From assembly GCF_002631205.1 (NCBI RefSeq), contig NZ_PDLO01000001.1, forward strand, positions 682,001 through 746,000: a DNA stretch of 64,000 nucleotides. The letters are read 5' to 3'. Positions 36,353 to 45,356 of this stretch are shown piece after piece (position 1 is the first letter of the stretch; each line of letters begins with the position of its first letter). Origin of the DNA: Neolewinella marina. GTDB lineage: Bacteria > Bacteroidota > Bacteroidia > Chitinophagales > Saprospiraceae. The translations under genes and the position numbers were made by a program. Below the pieces are notes generated by a model that saw only the letters and a list, made by a program, of their open reading frames with translations, was not told the DNA's origin and ran no database searches.

Positions 36353-38137
36353 GTGGATACCCCCCTGGCTCACTACGAAAACGTTTCCGGCGCCCAGCAG
36401 GCCCGTTCCCGGCGGCTTCAGCAGCGGTACGACCGCCTGGCCGTAGTTCGCTTGCTGGTGTTCTTCGCTTCCGTGGCCGTGCTTATTCTGGCGTGGTCGC
36501 AGGGTCCGGTATGGGGCTTTTCGGTTACCCTCCCCCTGGTAGCCCTCCTCGTGGTGGGCGTCCGGGCCCACGCACGCATCGGTCGGCGGGCGGCGGCGGC
36601 GCGGGTGCGGTACGAACTCGCGGAAGCCGAGATCCGTAGTCTGCGCCACGATTTCAGCAACTGGCCCGATGGTGCCCGCTGGGCGGATCCCGCCCACCCC
36701 TACGCCACCGACCTGGACATCTTTGGGCCCCACTCTCTCTACCAATTCATCAACCGGACGGTCACGGCCGTCGGCGGGCGGCGGCTGGCCGAACAGCTGC
36801 TGCACCCCGCTCCACCGGCTACCGCCGTCCAGCGGCGGCGCGATGCTCTGGCCCTGGTTCCCGACCCGGAATGGTGCCAGGAATGGCGGCAACGCGGCAG
36901 CGAACTGCGCGACGACCTGGCCTACGCCTCCCGCCTGCTCGAGTGGGTCGGTCGGCCACCAGTGGTCACCGGTACCTTCGCCCGGCTGATGCGCTGGGCC
37001 GCCATTCCCCTCTCGATAGCCGGTCTTTGGTTCTGCTTCACCCAGGAGCCGTGGCAGGCCGGACTGCTGTTCTTCCTGCCCGCCCTGTGGTTGATGCGCC
37101 GGCTGTCCGGCCCCGCGGCGGCCGAGCACGCCTATACGGCCAGTGCCGGCGCGGCGCTGGCGTCCTACGCATCCCTCTTCCGTCACCTGGAGGAGCGCTA
37201 CCGTCCGGGCGCGGCCGTCGCCGCTCCGGCTATCGACCAACTTGGGTTTTACGTAAGGCAACTTGACGTACGCTACAACCCCTTCGTATTCGTCCTGGAA
37301 ATCACCGGGCTCTGGAGCCTGCACTGGCTGTACCGCCTCGACCGCTGGCGGGCTACTCACCAGGACGACCTGCCCCGCTGGCTGGAGGAGCTGGCGGAAA
37401 CCGACGCCCGGGTGTCCTGGGCTACCCTGCGCTTCAACCGCCCCGACTGGACGGAGGCCGAACTCACCGAGGAAGCCATGCTGGATGGCCGAGAATTGGG
37501 CCACCCCCTGCTGCGCCCGGAGGTGCGCGTCACCAACGACATCCGCATGCAGACCGACGGCCACATCCACCTGGTCACCGGCAGCAACATGGCCGGCAAG
37601 TCGACCTGGCTACGCACCGTGGGCATCAACCTGGTGCTGGCCCGCGCCGGCGGTCCCGTTTGCGCGCGGCACCTGCGCACCGCCGCCCTCCAGGTATGGA
37701 CCTCCATGCGCACCCACGACGACCTGAGCGAGAGCACTTCCAGCTTTTACGCCGAACTTAAGCGGCTGAAGGCGATTATTGAAGCGGTGAGCGATCCACA
37801 GCAACAGGTCTTCTTCCTGCTGGACGAAATCCTGAAGGGCACCAACAGCCGCGACCGGCACACGGGCTCCCGGGCCCTGATCCGCCAACTGATCCGCGAG
37901 CGGGGGGCCGGCATCATTGCCACCCACGACCTCGACCTGGCGGTGCTGGAAACCGAAGGAGGGCCCGCCGGCCACCGGGTGGAGAACTACGCCATGGAAG
38001 TGCAGACCCGCGACGGCGAACTCGTTTTCGACTACAAGCTCCACCGGGGCGTGAGCCGCAGCTTCAACGCTACGGCCCTGATGGCCCGCATGGGCATACA
38101 GATCGACCCCGAAGACATCAAACTGACCCACGATTAA
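36353..38137 (+). CDS. Membrane-anchored MutS-family ATPase
   Basis: This 594-aa protein has a MutS C-terminal ATPase domain (Walker A GSNMAGKST at about 410-418, Walker B FFLLDEILKGTNS, and THDLDLA). The DNA mismatch-binding domain I is missing. It has four hydrophobic helices: about 30-48, 55-72 and a pair around 217-250. Such TM-bearing MutS-like proteins occur in Bacteroidota and are not mismatch-repair MutS proper; their role is unclear. A GTG start is chosen over the ATG at 36245, which would overlap the divergent gene. galE follows after 9 nt. Confidence 0.78.
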   Translation: MDTPLAHYENVSGAQQARSRRLQQRYDRLAVVRLLVFFASVAVLILAWSQGPVWGFSVTLPLVALLVVGVRAHARIGRRAAAARVRYELAEAEIRSLRHDFSNWPDGARWADPAHPYATDLDIFGPHSLYQFINRTVTAVGGRRLAEQLLHPAPPATAVQRRRDALALVPDPEWCQEWRQRGSELRDDLAYASRLLEWVGRPPVVTGTFARLMRWAAIPLSIAGLWFCFTQEPWQAGLLFFLPALWLMRRLSGPAAAEHAYTASAGAALASYASLFRHLEERYRPGAAVAAPAIDQLGFYVRQLDVRYNPFVFVLEITGLWSLHWLYRLDRWRATHQDDLPRWLEELAETDARVSWATLRFNRPDWTEAELTEEAMLDGRELGHPLLRPEVRVTNDIRMQTDGHIHLVTGSNMAGKSTWLRTVGINLVLARAGGPVCARHLRTAALQVWTSMRTHDDLSESTSSFYAELKRLKAIIEAVSDPQQQVFFLLDEILKGTNSRDRHTGSRALIRQLIRERGAGIIATHDLDLAVLETEGGPAGHRVENYAMEVQTRDGELVFDYKLHRGVSRSFNATALMARMGIQIDPEDIKLTHD

Positions 38138-38146
38138 ACCACACCC

Positions 38147-39163
38147 ATGAGTAAAGGAAAAATTCTCGTCGCCGGCGGTACCGGCTACATCGGTAGCCAC
38201 ACCGTGGTCGACCTCATCGAAAACGGCTTCGAGGTGGTCAGTGCCGACAACTACCACAACAGCAAGGCGAGCGTGCTGGACGGCATCGAGGCCATCACCG
38301 GCGTGCGGGTCGTGAACCACACCATCGACCTGGCCGACCCGGTGGCCACCGCCCAGCTGTTCGAGAAGCACGCCTTCGACGGGGCCATTCACTTCGCGGC
38401 CTACAAATCCGTGGGCGAGAGCGTGGACCGCCCCCTGGAGTACTACCGCAACAACCTGAACAGCCTGCTCAACGTCATCGACGGCCTGCGCAAACAGAAA
38501 AAAAGCAACCTGGTGTTTTCCTCGAGCTGCTCCGTCTACGGCAACGCCGACGAACTGCCGGTGACCGAAGCCACCCCGCGGAAGGAAGCCGAAAGCCCCT
38601 ACGCCCGCACCAAGCAGATGGGTGAGGACATTCTATACGATTTCTGCGGCCGTTACCCCGACTTCGCCGCCGTGCTCCTGCGCTACTTCAACCCGGCCGG
38701 TGCCCACCCCAGCGGTAAAATCGGTGAGGACGCGGCCAACCCCGCCAGCAACCTCGTGCCCGTCATTACGGAAGTAGGGGCCGGTAAACGGGAGAAACTC
38801 ACCGTCTTCGGCGACGACTACGATACCCGCGACGGCAGCTGCGTGCGCGACTACATCCACGTTGCCGACCTGGCCCACGCCCATACCCTGGCCCTGGAGT
38901 ACCTGATGTCCGGCAAGCAGACCGAAAATCCGGCCCTCTTCAACCTGGGCATCGGCGAGGGACTGACCGTCCTGGAGGCCATCCACGCCTTCGAGCGGGT
39001 GAGTGGTAAATCCCTCAATTACGAGATCGGCCCCCGCCGCCCCGGCGACGTGGTGGCCGTCTACGCCGACCGCAGCAAGGCCACCGAGGTTCTGGGCTGG
39101 AAGCCCCGCTTTGGCGTGGACGACATCATGCGAACGGCCTGGAACTGGGAAGAAAAGCGCTAG
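38147..39163 (+). CDS. galE: UDP-glucose 4-epimerase
   Basis: This 338-aa short-chain dehydrogenase-type enzyme interconverts UDP-glucose and UDP-galactose for polysaccharide and LPS precursors. The NAD-binding GGTGYIGSH, the catalytic region (SSSCSVYGNADELP and YARTK, i.e. Ser/Tyr/Lys) and the GalE-typical RYFNPAGAHPSGKIGE with VRDYIHVADLA are all present. It is in the MutS-family/galE/MBL operon, with a 9-nt gap upstream and a 1-nt gap downstream. Confidence 0.96.
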   Translation: MSKGKILVAGGTGYIGSHTVVDLIENGFEVVSADNYHNSKASVLDGIEAITGVRVVNHTIDLADPVATAQLFEKHAFDGAIHFAAYKSVGESVDRPLEYYRNNLNSLLNVIDGLRKQKKSNLVFSSSCSVYGNADELPVTEATPRKEAESPYARTKQMGEDILYDFCGRYPDFAAVLLRYFNPAGAHPSGKIGEDAANPASNLVPVITEVGAGKREKLTVFGDDYDTRDGSCVRDYIHVADLAHAHTLALEYLMSGKQTENPALFNLGIGEGLTVLEAIHAFERVSGKSLNYEIGPRRPGDVVAVYADRSKATEVLGWKPRFGVDDIMRTAWNWEEKR

Positions 39164-39164
39164 C

Positions 39165-39923
39165 ATGTACCTGCGTTTACTCGGCACGGCTACCTCCCAG
39201 GGGGTGCCCGTGATCGGCTGCCACTGCGCGGCCTGTACCTCCACGGACCCCCGCGACCAGCGGCTGCGCGCCAGTGCCGTGCTCTGCGCCGGCGAGGCCC
39301 GCTTTAACATCGACGCCGGCCCCGACTTCCGCCACCAGATGCTGGCCGCCGGCATGGAACGGCTGGACGCCATCCTGCTTACCCATGAGCACAACGACCA
39401 TACGGCCGGCATCGACGACGTGCGCCCCTTCTGCTTCATGCAGCAGATGGACATGCCGGTCTACTGCCTGGACCGGGTGGCGCGGGAACTGCGGGAACGC
39501 TTCGCCTACGCCTTTACTGACTACCCCGGCGTACCCAAGCTGGACGTCCGCCGCGTAGATTTCGGCGACCGGATCGAGTTCGGCGGTCAATCCGTCGAAC
39601 TGCTGCGCGTCAACCACGGCAACCTGCCCATCCTCGGCATCCGGGTGGGGAAGCTGGCCTACCTCACCGACGTAAAGACCCTGCCGGAGGAAACCCTGGC
39701 CCGGCTGACGGACCTCGACACCCTGATCATCTCCTGCCTGAACCACCACGGCACCCACAGCCATATGTCGGTGGAGGAATCCCTCGCCTACGTCGATCGG
39801 CTGCGGCCGCGGCGCACGGTGCTATTCCACCTGAGCCACCGCCTGGGGCCCCACGCCGAATTCAGCGCCAGCCTGCCCGCCGGGGTTGAAGTAGGTTACG
39901 ACGGGATGCAACTGACGGTATAG
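39165..39923 (+). CDS. MBL-fold metallohydrolase
   Basis: This 252-aa protein has the metallo-beta-lactamase motif THEHNDHTAG (HxHxDH) and downstream ligands (YLTDVKTL, a final LFHLSHR). It begins with LRLLGTATSQGVPVIGCHCAAC, which carries a Cys-rich turn typical of PhnP/RNase Z-like phosphodiesterases. I infer a phosphodiesterase-like hydrolase. The start at 39165 lies 1 nt after the galE stop, so it is translationally coupled. Confidence 0.88.
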   Translation: MYLRLLGTATSQGVPVIGCHCAACTSTDPRDQRLRASAVLCAGEARFNIDAGPDFRHQMLAAGMERLDAILLTHEHNDHTAGIDDVRPFCFMQQMDMPVYCLDRVARELRERFAYAFTDYPGVPKLDVRRVDFGDRIEFGGQSVELLRVNHGNLPILGIRVGKLAYLTDVKTLPEETLARLTDLDTLIISCLNHHGTHSHMSVEESLAYVDRLRPRRTVLFHLSHRLGPHAEFSASLPAGVEVGYDGMQLTV

Positions 39924-40010
39924 CGTATATGACGGCGTTAATGCCCCGTTAAAGCAGGGCCACCGTCCGGTTATGGTACCCACCTTGCCGTTCTCCGCTT
40001 GCCCAGCGCT

Positions 40011-40018
40011 TACTTTTG
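40011..40018 (+). promoter_or_regulatory. -7 box of the OstA-like gene (leaderless type)
   Basis: TACTTTTG, a perfect TAnnTTTG match, ends 7 nt before the ATG at 40026. Confidence 0.65.
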
Positions 40019-40025
40019 CCCCTCC

Positions 40026-41885
40026 ATGATGTTACGCTCCCTATTCTTGTTGCTGTCCTTTGTCTACTTGCTCGGGGGAACCGCCGCAGCCCAGGCACCG
40101 GCGGCCCAGCGGGAGGTGGTAAGCATCGACCACGCGAATGCCCTCCTGCTGCTTCGCCAGGGCAGTGTACAGCGGCTGATTGGTGAGGTGGAACTGAGCC
40201 AGGACAGCGTGTTCATGTACTGCGACAGCGCGGAACTCGTCCGGGAAGTCCAGCTCTACGCCTACGACAACGTCACCATCCAGCAGGGCGACAGCATTGC
40301 CGCCTTCTCCGAATACCTGGACTACCATGCGGAGACCCTGGTGGCCAAGCTTCGGACGGACGTCGTGCTGAAGCGCGGGCAAACCGAGCTGTTCACCGAC
40401 GAACTGACCTATGACCTGGCCACCAAACTGGCCACCTACCACACCGGCGGCCGCGTCACGAACGGCACCACGGAGCTGACCAGTACCCACGGGTACTACT
40501 ACGCCGACGCCCGCAACGTCTACTTCCGGGACAGCGTGGTGGTGGTCGACGACCGGTTCGAAATGCGGGCCGACACCCTGCGCTACGACCTCGGCAACGA
40601 GATCGTCTACTTTCTCGGGCCTACCGTTATCCGCAGCGATACCCACTCCATCTACTGCGAGGCCGGGTATTATAATGTTCGCCTCGATGAGGCCGTGTTC
40701 CGCCAGAACGCCCAGTACCTGAGTGGGGAACGGCGGGCGGCGGCCGACTCGATCCGCTACCTCGGCCGGGAAGAACTCTACATCCTGCAGGGAGGGGCCT
40801 ACGTGGCCGAGGGCACCACCCAGCGGGCCACCGCCGACCGCATCAACTACTTCCGCGCCCGCGACCGCTATACCCTCGAGGGGCGGGCCGTGGTCATCGA
40901 TTCCACCCAAACGATCCGCGGCGACACCATCGACTACAACGCCGCTACCGAAGCCTACGCCGTGAGCGGCGGTCGACCCGAAGTGTCCAACCCACCCATG
41001 CTCATGGTGGCCGACCGCATGTACTCCGACGACCGCACCGGTCTCGGGCGGGCCACTGGCAACATCATCTGGCGGGACACCTCCGCTGACCTGCGCATCG
41101 AGGCGGAAGCGGCCGATTACGACCGACAAACCGGCTACCTCAAGGCCTACGGGGGCCGGCGGGGCCGGGCCCTGCTGACCTCCCTCCTCGACCAGGATAC
41201 CCTCTACATGGCCGCCGACACCCTGCTTTCCGTGCGCTCCGATGAAACCACTGCGGCCGGAGATACCGTCCGCCACCTGTCGGCTTACCACGACGTCCGC
41301 ATCCTGAAGTCCGACCTACAGGCGGTGGCGGACTCCCTGGGTTTTAATACCGTCGATTCCGTCCTGACCCTCTACCAGAACCCGATCCTCTGGCAGGACA
41401 CCAGCCAGCTCACCGCCGACACCATCGACCTCTTTCTGAAGAACGACCAGCCGGACCGGGTGGAGCTCAAGCGTAACGCCATGGTCATCACCTCCCCTGA
41501 CCTGATCTTTTTTAACCAGGTCAAGGGCAAGGAGATCGTTGCCCACTTCGACAGCAGCCAGCTGGAGCGTACCGAGGTGAAGGGGAACGCCGAAGCCATT
41601 TACTACGCCCAGGACGAGGCCGGAGCCTACATTGGCGTCAATAAAACGGCCTGCAGCGCCATGATCCTGTACTTTGGTGAAGGGAGCGTCCGGCGCATCA
41701 AGTTCCTGAGTGCGCCGTCGGGGCGGCTGGACCCCATGGACGCGGTAAACCACGAAGGGATGCGGCTGGACGGTTTCCGCTGGGAAGTTGGGCGCAAGCC
41801 CCTCACCCTGGACGACCTCTTCCGCCCCGCCGGCGGGAGCGTCCCTCCCCCGGAAGTTATGTTGGTGCCCCCCGTCGAGGACTGA
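40026..41885 (+). CDS. OstA-like protein (LPS transport family)
   Basis: This 619-aa exported protein starts with a signal peptide (FLLLSFVYLLGGTAAAQ). The body consists of OstA/LptA-type beta-strand repeats (for example VRTADTLRYDLGNEIVYFLG-like, AVVIDSTQTIRGDTIDYNA), which form the beta-jellyroll that carries LPS across the periplasm. It resembles the Bacteroidota OstA-like group, longer than Escherichia LptA (185 aa). The shared promoter box and position suggest its own unit, with the BatE-like gene starting at 41899. Confidence 0.87.
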   Translation: MMLRSLFLLLSFVYLLGGTAAAQAPAAQREVVSIDHANALLLLRQGSVQRLIGEVELSQDSVFMYCDSAELVREVQLYAYDNVTIQQGDSIAAFSEYLDYHAETLVAKLRTDVVLKRGQTELFTDELTYDLATKLATYHTGGRVTNGTTELTSTHGYYYADARNVYFRDSVVVVDDRFEMRADTLRYDLGNEIVYFLGPTVIRSDTHSIYCEAGYYNVRLDEAVFRQNAQYLSGERRAAADSIRYLGREELYILQGGAYVAEGTTQRATADRINYFRARDRYTLEGRAVVIDSTQTIRGDTIDYNAATEAYAVSGGRPEVSNPPMLMVADRMYSDDRTGLGRATGNIIWRDTSADLRIEAEAADYDRQTGYLKAYGGRRGRALLTSLLDQDTLYMAADTLLSVRSDETTAAGDTVRHLSAYHDVRILKSDLQAVADSLGFNTVDSVLTLYQNPILWQDTSQLTADTIDLFLKNDQPDRVELKRNAMVITSPDLIFFNQVKGKEIVAHFDSSQLERTEVKGNAEAIYYAQDEAGAYIGVNKTACSAMILYFGEGSVRRIKFLSAPSGRLDPMDAVNHEGMRLDGFRWEVGRKPLTLDDLFRPAGGSVPPPEVMLVPPVED

Positions 41886-41886
41886 T

Positions 41887-41894
41887 TACTTTTG
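41887..41894 (+). promoter_or_regulatory. -7 box of the TPR-SH3 gene (leaderless type)
   Basis: TACTTTTG, a perfect TAnnTTTG match, begins 2 nt after the OstA-like stop codon and ends 4 nt before the ATG at 41899, so transcription should begin at or next to the start codon. Confidence 0.65.
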
Positions 41895-41898
41895 TGGT

Positions 41899-42657
41899 AT
41901 GGTGAGAATGATGATCCTCCTCCTTCTGGTTGCCCTGAGTGCGCCGACCGCCGCCCAAACCGACTATACCCTGCGGGCGGCGGAAGCGGAACTGCGAGAA
42001 GGCGATTATGGCCGGGCCGCGGAAATCCTCGACAGCCTCGAATCCACCGGGGTGGTAAGTCCCGAATTTTACCTGGCCCTGGGCAACGCCCATTACGAAT
42101 CCGGACGGATCGGTCGCGCCATCCTAGCCTATGAACGGGGGCTGCGGCTGCGGCCCGGCAACGCGGACCTGGCCAACAACCTGCGGTACGTGTATTCGGA
42201 AGCCGGAATTGCCACTCCCGAACTGCCCGAGGCCGCCATCATCCGCTGGTGGCATATGCTTGGCGCCTGGATTGGCACTACCGGGGCTTACGTCCTGGCG
42301 CTGGTCTTCTGGTGGTTGGCCGTAGCCGGCACGGTGTGGTGGTACCTGCGCCGCCGGGAGATGGAGGAAAAGCGGCGTTTCGCATTGTTGCCCACCGCCC
42401 TGTTGCTGGCGCTCATCGGCGGGGGATGCTTCCTGCTGGCCGAAAGCCGGTATGCGGCCATCCACGCCTCGACGGAGGCCATCCTAGTGACGGACGCCAC
42501 GCTGCGGGTATCGCCCTCGTCCGAGGGCTCGGTGGAGGCGGAATTATCCCAGGGCCACAAACTCTACATTACCGACCGCGTCAACCAATTCGTGAAGGTC
42601 CAGCTGCCGGACGGTCGCCAGGGCTATGTGTCGCTTTCGGACCTGGAGGTTATCTGA
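41899..42657 (+). CDS. TPR-TM-SH3 protein, BatE-like architecture
   Basis: This 252-aa protein has a signal peptide (MMILLLLVALSAPTAAQ), two TPR repeats (about 22-90, including YLALGNAHYESGRIGRAILAY), two TM helices at about 118-140 (AYVLALVFWWLAVAGTVWWY) and 155-172 (LPTALLLALIGGGCFLL), and a C-terminal bacterial SH3 domain (about 185-252, ATLRVSPSSEGSVEAELSQG). This order is that of BatE of the Bacteroidota Bat (aerotolerance) operon, but batA-D are absent here, so the name is only architectural. Confidence 0.78.
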   Translation: MVRMMILLLLVALSAPTAAQTDYTLRAAEAELREGDYGRAAEILDSLESTGVVSPEFYLALGNAHYESGRIGRAILAYERGLRLRPGNADLANNLRYVYSEAGIATPELPEAAIIRWWHMLGAWIGTTGAYVLALVFWWLAVAGTVWWYLRRREMEEKRRFALLPTALLLALIGGGCFLLAESRYAAIHASTEAILVTDATLRVSPSSEGSVEAELSQGHKLYITDRVNQFVKVQLPDGRQGYVSLSDLEVI

Positions 42658-42691
42658 GGCGCATGGTGGCCCCGCGGCCAGGACAGGTCCG

Positions 42692-43357
42692 CTAGAAGCT
42701 GGCCGAAGTGATCAGGTTGATCTGGTCGCGGCCGCCGGTGGCGAAGAACTGATTCATGTACCCTAGCTCAAAACGCAGTCCGGGGCGGGCCACGTAGCCG
42801 AGGCCACCGTAGAGGCGGTTGCGGTCAAAGGGATTATCCTCGGTAGTCACGAAGATTTCGTTGTAGGCCGAGAGGTAGAGCGTCTTCGGGGCCATATCGG
42901 GGCCGGTCAGGGGCACGTTCATCGACAGGAAGTAACGGAAGCGGAAACCGAAGTCCTTGTTTTCAACAAAGCGCTCTTCGAAACGGTAGCGGTGCTGAAG
43001 GCCAACACGGCCCAGTTGCTGGCGGGTGACGAGCTGCTGGTAAATGCGGTGCTCATCGATCACGACCTTGTCGTCGGCGGGGTCCACGTAGTTCTGGCTG
43101 TTGATGTAACCGTACCCGAGCAGGACGTTGAAGTTGTCCGTCACGTCGTACCCTACCCCGGTCCGCAGCAGCAGTTGTTCCAGGTCACCGACGAAGTTGT
43201 AGTTCCGGTACTGCACCTCGTGGTGGAGGTTCCAGCGATCGCCGAGGCTTTTGTTGCCGAGGTAAATGATCCAGTTGCCGAGATCACTCTCCTGGGCACT
43301 CAGGCGGGGAGCGGAAAGGATGAAGAGGGTAAGGAGGAGGCACAGCAGTTTACGCAA
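42692..43357 (-). CDS. DUF2490 outer membrane protein (TTG start)
   Basis: This 221-aa protein has a signal peptide (LLCLLLTLFILSAPRLSA) and the DUF2490 pattern (GNWIIYLGNKSLGDRWNLHHE, then QYRNYNF), continuing as a series of amphipathic strands that end in an aromatic residue (ITSASF), i.e. a small barrel. The family N-terminus fixes the start at a TTG (43357) that I verified by reading the bases; no ATG lies nearby. Its promoter box is about 26 nt upstream. Confidence 0.85.
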   Translation of the reverse strand: MRKLLCLLLTLFILSAPRLSAQESDLGNWIIYLGNKSLGDRWNLHHEVQYRNYNFVGDLEQLLLRTGVGYDVTDNFNVLLGYGYINSQNYVDPADDKVVIDEHRIYQQLVTRQQLGRVGLQHRYRFEERFVENKDFGFRFRYFLSMNVPLTGPDMAPKTLYLSAYNEIFVTTEDNPFDRNRLYGGLGYVARPGLRFELGYMNQFFATGGRDQINLITSASF

Positions 43358-43383
43358 GACGGGGTGTTTTTATAATTGGCCGC

Positions 43384-43391
43384 CAAAGGTA
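43384..43391 (-). promoter_or_regulatory. -7 box of the DUF2490 gene
   Basis: The minus strand reads TACCTTTG, a perfect TAnnTTTG match, ending 26 nt before the TTG start and inside the intergenic space downstream of the glucosaminidase gene. Confidence 0.55.
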
Positions 43392-43416
43392 AGGCAGTCA
43401 CCAAAACTTCCCGGCC

Positions 43417-44292
43417 TCACCGCGCCAGGGCGTCGTAGCGATCCAGCTCCAGGTTCTCGATAATGGTGATGAGCTTTTCGGCGTAGCGGGGATCGGTAGC
43501 GTAACCGCAGGCCTTCAGTCCGTGGGCCCATTTGCGGTAGTCGCGGCCGTAGTTGTGCAGGCGGGCGTAGCGGGAAGAAGTCAGCAGGATACTGTGTTCC
43601 CGGTAGGAATCCGCCACTGAGTCGAATACCCGGAACATGTCGTAGCGGGTATCGTCGCCGTAGTTGCGGCAGGTACACCCCAGGCATTTGGTGCGGCACT
43701 TTATGCCGAAGTGGTTGTTGGAATCCACGGCCAGTTTGCTGTCTCCGGCGTTGCTCTCCAGCAGGGCCTGCGCCAGGGTGATACTGGCCGGAATGCCGAA
43801 TTCCTCCATTTCCCGCCGGGCGGCGGGGGCGTAGCTGCGCAGGTAGTCGCTCACCCGCTTGCGCTTCGCGGCCACGATATGGGGAGATAGCCCCTTGCGT
43901 TCCCCGTAGTCGGGACTGAGCACCAGGGTAAGGTTGCTGATGTGGGGGGCCGGATCGTCCGTCTCCGCCACGCTGTTGAAGTCGTCCGCCCCGGCATCCG
44001 GTTCGGCCAGATCCACCACCTCGGTGCGCTCCTCCTGCCGTACCACCCCACCAAGGGCCCGGTTCGTAAGTGTGGCGAACCAGTTGCCCAGTCCGGCTTC
44101 CGAAACCGTAGCTCCCGCAGCCGCGGGCTGGGCGTCGTGGATGGCTACTTCCACGGCGAGTCCACGGTTTAGGCATACGTAGAGAATGAACAGCAGCAGG
44201 ATGAGTTCCAGGCCGTAGTTCCGGAGAAATTCGATCCAGCGGGCCCGGGCCTGGTCGGCCTCTCGGGATGAAGTTGATGGTCGGGCAGGCAT
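43417..44292 (-). CDS. Glucosaminidase (FlgJ-like peptidoglycan hydrolase), membrane anchored
   Basis: This 291-aa protein has one N-terminal TM helix (about 28-43, LELILLLFILYVCL), a variable linker of about 100 residues, and a C-terminal glucosaminidase domain (about 140-290) with ITLAQALLESNAGDSKLAVDS (catalytic Glu), NNHFGIKC and YRKWAHGLKACGYATDPRYA. It cleaves the glycan strand of peptidoglycan. A C-x3-C-x2-C-x-C cysteine cluster near residues 199-207 (KCRTKCLGCTC) is unusual for the family and could bind a metal or form disulfides. Confidence 0.86.
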   Translation of the reverse strand: MPARPSTSSREADQARARWIEFLRNYGLELILLLFILYVCLNRGLAVEVAIHDAQPAAAGATVSEAGLGNWFATLTNRALGGVVRQEERTEVVDLAEPDAGADDFNSVAETDDPAPHISNLTLVLSPDYGERKGLSPHIVAAKRKRVSDYLRSYAPAARREMEEFGIPASITLAQALLESNAGDSKLAVDSNNHFGIKCRTKCLGCTCRNYGDDTRYDMFRVFDSVADSYREHSILLTSSRYARLHNYGRDYRKWAHGLKACGYATDPRYAEKLITIIENLELDRYDALAR

Positions 44293-44507
44293 GCGAAGGA
44301 AGTTTTAGGGTCAAGCGGCATCAGTGAAGCATGGAACCTGCGGTAAGCGGGCCGTAGCCCCTGTCAAAGGTAGGCCAAATCCCGTAATAATCAAACAAAA
44401 TGTTTGATAACCTTCTTTTACCATTCTCCCGGCAAGAACCTACGTGGCTGGGGGCTTTTCCTTAGTGTTAACTTTACACTACCTTCGCGACGGTCAATAA
44501 TAGCGTC

Positions 44508-45350
44508 ATGATACTTGTTGCGGATTCTGGTTCCACGAAAGCAGACTGGGTACTGATCGACGAAAGCGGTGAAAACGTTTACGTCAATACCCGCGGATTC
44601 AACCCGGTGGTCCACCCCCAGGACCTCCTGCACGTGGAGGTGCAGAAGCTCTCCCAGGAACTGCTCCCCGGCGCCAAGGTTACCGAAGTACACTACTACG
44701 GGGCCGGCTGCTGGGACCCCCGCCGCAAGAAGGTCATTTCCGACTGCATCAACCGCGTCTGGCCGGCCGCCGACATCACCGTCATGCACGACCTCCTCGG
44801 CGCGGCCCGCGCTACCTGCGGTGACGAGGCCGGGATTTCCTGTATCCTCGGTACGGGCAGCAACACCTGCCTTTACGACGGCAAGGAAGTCGTGGACAAC
44901 GTTACCAACCTCGGGTACATGCTCGGCGACGAGGGCAGTGGTTCCCACCTGGGCAAGGCCTTCCTCCGGTCGTACTTCTACCGGGAACTGGACGACGAGC
45001 TCAACGCCGCCTTCGAGCGGTACACCACCGCCGACCGGATGACCGTCCTCAACAACGTCTACGAGTCGGAGATGCCCAACACCTACCTGGCCGGCTTCAC
45101 CCGCTTCATGGGTGAGCACCAGCAACACCCCCTTATCCAGAAGATCGTGTTTGAGAGCTTCGCCGAGTTTCTGGACCGCCACGTACGCAAGTACAAGGGG
45201 CACCTGGAAGTACCGGTGCACTTCATCGGCAGCATCGCCTTCCACTTCAAAAAGATCCTGCTGGCCGCCCTCCACGAGCGCGACCTCATTGCCGGCCGAT
45301 TTGTACACAAACCCATCGAAGCCCTCGCCGATTACCACTCCGGGAAGTAG
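44508..45350 (+). CDS. BadF-type ATPase, N-acetylglucosamine kinase-like
   Basis: This 280-aa ASKHA-fold enzyme has the phosphate-1 motif LVADSGSTKADW, the central HDLLGAARATCGDEAGISCILGTGSN segment and the GYMLGDEGSG motif typical of N-acetylglucosamine kinases of the BadF/BadG family. It would phosphorylate recovered amino sugar in the cytoplasm. pfkA begins 6 nt after the stop, so they form a sugar-phosphate unit. TACCTTCG (44480-44487) is a likely promoter box. Confidence 0.85.
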   Translation: MILVADSGSTKADWVLIDESGENVYVNTRGFNPVVHPQDLLHVEVQKLSQELLPGAKVTEVHYYGAGCWDPRRKKVISDCINRVWPAADITVMHDLLGAARATCGDEAGISCILGTGSNTCLYDGKEVVDNVTNLGYMLGDEGSGSHLGKAFLRSYFYRELDDELNAAFERYTTADRMTVLNNVYESEMPNTYLAGFTRFMGEHQQHPLIQKIVFESFAEFLDRHVRKYKGHLEVPVHFIGSIAFHFKKILLAALHERDLIAGRFVHKPIEALADYHSGK

Positions 45351-45356
45351 CCATAT

